Positions 4,821 to 7,072 of a DNA stretch of 7,072 nucleotides are shown here, piece after piece. Numbering within the stretch: the stretch's first letter is position 1; the number at the start of each line of letters is the position of its first letter. The notes beneath the pieces were generated by a model that was given only the letters and a program-made list of their open reading frames with translations, made no database searches and was not told the origin of the DNA. Source of the DNA: Sphaerochaeta sp. (GTDB taxonomy: Bacteria; Spirochaetota; Spirochaetia; Sphaerochaetales; Sphaerochaetaceae); assembly GCA_003446545.1 (NCBI GenBank), contig DMAO01000228.1, positions 1 through 7,072 on the forward strand, in the 5' to 3' direction. Made by a program: the position numbers and the translations under genes.

Positions 4821-5690
4821 CTACTCTATGTTGCGAATCTGTTCGCGTATATTTTCCAAGCCGTCCTTCATGCGGACAACCTGAAGATTCATCTCCACCA
4901 TCTGGCTCTTGCTTCCTATGGTGTTGATTTCCCTATGCATCTCCTGACAGAGGAAATCCAAGCGTTTGCCTACAGGCTCATTCTGTTCTAGGAGGTTGAA
5001 AAACTCCTTCAGATGGACATCCAAACGCTTGATCTCCTCATTGACCGAGTACTTGATCAACAGGACTGCGACCTCGGAGAGAATCCTGTTCTCATCATAG
5101 TTCTGGTCTGAGAGCATTTCGTCAAAACGGGCACGCACGTTGTTCTTCACCATTTCGTCCAGCTCATCGGCATGGGAGGCTATGATGGCATGACTCTCTC
5201 TAACGATTTCCCCCATCTTCTTCAGGTCTGCTTTCGTATGGGAGCCTTCACGTTCCTTACTCTGGTCAAACTGCTCTAATGCCTTTGCAAGAGTGGAAAA
5301 AAGAGAGGCCCTATAGATTTCACTATCACTGGGCCTGACGCTGGTGAGCACCCCTTCGCTGCCGATAAAGTCAGCGAGCTTAGGCTTGAGGGCCTTGCCA
5401 CTGAGGGCAGCTATCTGGGAAAAAGCCTCGGCATAACGCTTGACAGCAAGCTTGTCCACCACTATCTCCATATCGGAAGCGAGTGTCTTGATCCTGATAT
5501 TCACCTCAACATGGCCACGACTGGCAATCTTCTTCAGTTCATCATCTATCTCAATCTCAAAGGGTGCGAGGTAGAAGGGGATGTTGTGGTTGATCTCCAG
5601 ATATCTGCTGTTGTAGGACTTCAGTTCAACGGAGAGCTGGAACTCTTCATGCAACTCTTCTGCTGATCCATATCCGGTCATGCTTTTCAT
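4821..5690 (-). CDS. yicC: YicC/YloC-family endoribonuclease
   Basis: YicC-family proteins are stress-induced endoribonucleases; E. coli YicC takes part in small-RNA turnover. The 289-aa product has the family hallmarks at both ends. The N-terminal MKSMTGYG (1-8) is followed by VELKSYNSRYLEINHNIP, equivalent to the E-x-R-S-x-N-x-R-x-L-D-x-x-x-x-x-P block. The C-terminal DUF1732 domain holds GKRLDFLCQEMHREINTIGS (241-260) and ends IREQIRNIE, close to the usual IREQVQNIE. The ATG at 5690 is chosen because AAGGAG (5702-5697) lies 6 nt upstream; the in-frame TTG at 5693 is too close to that site. The gene overlaps the murC stop by one base (TGATG), and the kinase gene follows after 9 nt. Length and domains look complete. 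Confidence 0.95.
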   Translation of the reverse strand: MKSMTGYGSAEELHEEFQLSVELKSYNSRYLEINHNIPFYLAPFEIEIDDELKKIASRGHVEVNIRIKTLASDMEIVVDKLAVKRYAEAFSQIAALSGKALKPKLADFIGSEGVLTSVRPSDSEIYRASLFSTLAKALEQFDQSKEREGSHTKADLKKMGEIVRESHAIIASHADELDEMVKNNVRARFDEMLSDQNYDENRILSEVAVLLIKYSVNEEIKRLDVHLKEFFNLLEQNEPVGKRLDFLCQEMHREINTIGSKSQMVEMNLQVVRMKDGLENIREQIRNIE

Positions 5691-7072
5691 CAAAGGCTCC
5701 TTCTTGCCTGAGCTATACGCTCGGTAAGGGCTCGGTTATTACCAGCACCCATCGTAATACACAAATCTTGGCTTTGCAACCAGTTCGAAGCGATTGCAAC
5801 GGTCTCTTCATCATTGCGGGCATACACACACGCTTGAAGACGGCAACGGGTAGTGCGCATGAGCCTCTCACCCAAAGCATGGGAAAGGACCTCTCCCATA
5901 TCCTGTTCCCCCTCACCGGTGTTGTCATTTCGGGCAGAGCCATAACAGCTCTGCATGATTACGCGGTCTGCCATGCAAAGAGATAGGACAAAGTCCTTGA
6001 GGAACGTCTTGGTCCTGCTTGCAGTATGCGGGGCGAAGATTACTAGGATTGGCCTGTTGGGGTAGCTGCTGTGCAATTCTCCCAAGGTCGTGATGATCTC
6101 AGTGGGATGATGGGCATAGTCATCAACGTACAGCACCCCACCCTCGTCCCTCATGATCTCACATCTCCCCACTACCCCGGGAAACCCTGCGAGCTTTTTA
6201 CTGAGCATTCCAGCTAGGGTCGGAATTATCTCAGCTGTTATCAGCGTGCCACTCTCAAGATAGAGTTTGGGATTCTTCCTGTCCAGTATCATTGAGAGGG
6301 CAAGAACGACAGATCCTATCTGGTTGCCCACCAGAGCCCGATCCTGCACAGGCAGGGGAAAACTACAACCATCAAGACAAGAGAGTGTATACGCATCCTC
6401 ATAGCTCTTCTTAATGATGCGAAAAGGCCCATTGTCATCAAAGCCGTAGGTCATGACGGTAAGGTCAGCCCTCTCTCGCCTTGCATACGAGGCGAGGTTT
6501 CTCGCCCCGTGATCGTCACTGCAGCAGATCAGAAAGCCCCCACTGGCGAGGTTGTCCACAAACTTTTCAAAGCTCTTGTGCACCTCACGTGCCGAAGGGA
6601 AATAATCCGGATGATCTAGCTCGATGTTGGTCACCAGAGCACCCCGAAGATGATAGGAAAGAAAATGGTCCTGGTACTCACACGCCTCAAACAGGGCAGA
6701 TTCACTACCCTGATAGAAGGGTTGGGAGAAGCCTTTCACCGTAGAGCCGAAGAGACTGTAAAAGGGAAAGGTTGAGAGAGTTCTGGTAGAAAGCAGGTAC
6801 GAGGCAAGGGCCACTGTGGTAGTCTTGCCATGGGTTCCCGCTACAGCATAGCTGTCGCTCAACGTTGAGAGATACGAAAGGAACTGGGGATAGGAATAGA
6901 CAACCAAACCTAATCTTGTAGCCTCCAAGAGGATAGGTAGGGTTTCTGTATAGGCTGTACTATGGATGACAGTATCGGCATCAAGGGCTAACAGTGAGGG
7001 GGAGAACCCCTCATGCACACTAATGCCAGACGAGAGGAGAAGCTCATCAGTAGCAAACGTTTCGGTTACATC
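5690..7072 (-). CDS. murC: UDP-N-acetylmuramate--L-alanine ligase (MurC), 5' end outside window
   Basis: MurC joins L-alanine to UDP-MurNAc with ATP in the cytoplasm, the first amino-acid addition to the peptidoglycan stem peptide. The frame is open to the window edge. The visible 460 residues start DVTETFATDELLLSSGI, the end of the N-terminal substrate-binding domain, and roughly 25-30 residues with the first glycine-rich loop are missing. Mur-ligase motifs: ATP loop AGTHGKTTT (78-86), EACEYQDHF (129-137), TNIELDHPDYF (148-158), DDYAHHPTEI (317-326), FAPHTASRT (346-354) and MGAGN (441-445). The GTG at 7018 and later ATGs are internal. Two family positions look altered: the HN of the HNxxNA block reads NQ (GNQIGS), and the RR before the C-terminal domain reads GR (GVVGRCE). 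MurC fits better than Mpl because of the DDYxHHPTEI and APHxxSRT blocks. It is the first visible gene of the minus-strand cluster. Confidence 0.88.
   Translation of the reverse strand, partial: DVTETFATDELLLSSGISVHEGFSPSLLALDADTVIHSTAYTETLPILLEATRLGLVVYSYPQFLSYLSTLSDSYAVAGTHGKTTTVALASYLLSTRTLSTFPFYSLFGSTVKGFSQPFYQGSESALFEACEYQDHFLSYHLRGALVTNIELDHPDYFPSAREVHKSFEKFVDNLASGGFLICCSDDHGARNLASYARRERADLTVMTYGFDDNGPFRIIKKSYEDAYTLSCLDGCSFPLPVQDRALVGNQIGSVVLALSMILDRKNPKLYLESGTLITAEIIPTLAGMLSKKLAGFPGVVGRCEIMRDEGGVLYVDDYAHHPTEIITTLGELHSSYPNRPILVIFAPHTASRTKTFLKDFVLSLCMADRVIMQSCYGSARNDNTGEGEQDMGEVLSHALGERLMRTTRCRLQACVYARNDEETVAIASNWLQSQDLCITMGAGNNRALTERIAQARRSL
5697..5702 (-). promoter_or_regulatory. Shine-Dalgarno site deciding the yicC start
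   Basis: AAGGAG on the minus strand lies 6 nt before the ATG at 5690, inside the last codons of murC (encoding RRS). It supports the ATG over the TTG three bases upstream and points to coupled translation of murC and yicC. Confidence 0.7.
6475..6506. repeat. Three-arm alternating inverted repeat within murC
   Basis: CTCGCC (6475-6480), GGCGAG (6491-6496) and CTCGCC (6501-6506) mean the middle arm can pair with either neighbour. One stem has 7 bp (6475-6481 with 6490-6496) and an 8-nt loop; the other has 6 bp and a 4-nt loop. The arms lie in murC codons for the segment GARNLASYARRER. The arrangement is like mutually exclusive hairpins, but a regulatory role inside the coding region is unproven. 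Confidence 0.5.

Noticed and set aside
1..7072. Search for tRNA/rRNA genes, CRISPR repeats, insertion-sequence ends, toxin-antitoxin pairs or phage genes.
   Set aside because: No spaced direct repeats, transposase motifs, tRNA cloverleaf or RNA gene sequence was seen, and housekeeping genes fill the window almost completely.

Overview
The window reads as a compact bacterial chromosomal core region, and the protein styles suggest a spirochaete, perhaps Sphaerochaeta or a Treponema relative. This assignment rests on remembered family style (short omega subunit, lysine-less cytidylate-kinase-like P-loop, MurC with an EACEY motif) and on a base composition of roughly half G+C. It was not checked by any search. 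Almost every base is coding. The largest gene-free gap is 70 nt, and there are no rRNA or tRNA genes, CRISPR arrays or insertion sequences.

Positions 1-2628 carry a tightly packed plus-strand cluster. It starts with the C-terminal end of an NFACT-R (DUF814) protein of the RqcH/FbpA type. A divergent Memo-family protein follows, overlapping by 14 nt. One base later begins a 494-aa membrane protein that I do not recognise by name. Its cytoplasmic half has a degenerate protein-kinase-like pattern, and its extracytoplasmic half may be NTF2-like.

Positions 2609-7072 carry a minus-strand cluster, in transcription order: murC (5' end outside the window), yicC, a cytidylate-kinase-like gene of the archaeal type, a small exported beta-barrel-like protein, a 70-nt AT-rich gap, a 67-aa RNA polymerase omega subunit (rpoZ), and miaA. 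Junctions are extremely tight: TGATG (murC/yicC), 9 nt (yicC/kinase), ATGA (kinase/barrel), and a 77-nt out-of-frame overlap (rpoZ/miaA). The two clusters converge, and their last 20 nt overlap tail to tail.

The minus-strand genes serve cell-wall precursor synthesis (murC), RNA turnover (yicC), nucleotide phosphorylation (the kinase), transcription (rpoZ) and tRNA modification (miaA). The order yicC - nucleoside monophosphate kinase - rpoZ resembles the yloC-gmk-rpoZ neighbourhood of Firmicutes, with a CMP-kinase-like protein in the gmk position. The items most worth a second look are that kinase's lysine-less P-loop, the rpoZ/miaA overlap, the eroded Memo active site, and the possible pseudokinase-membrane fusion. 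I see no obvious new defence or mobile system.
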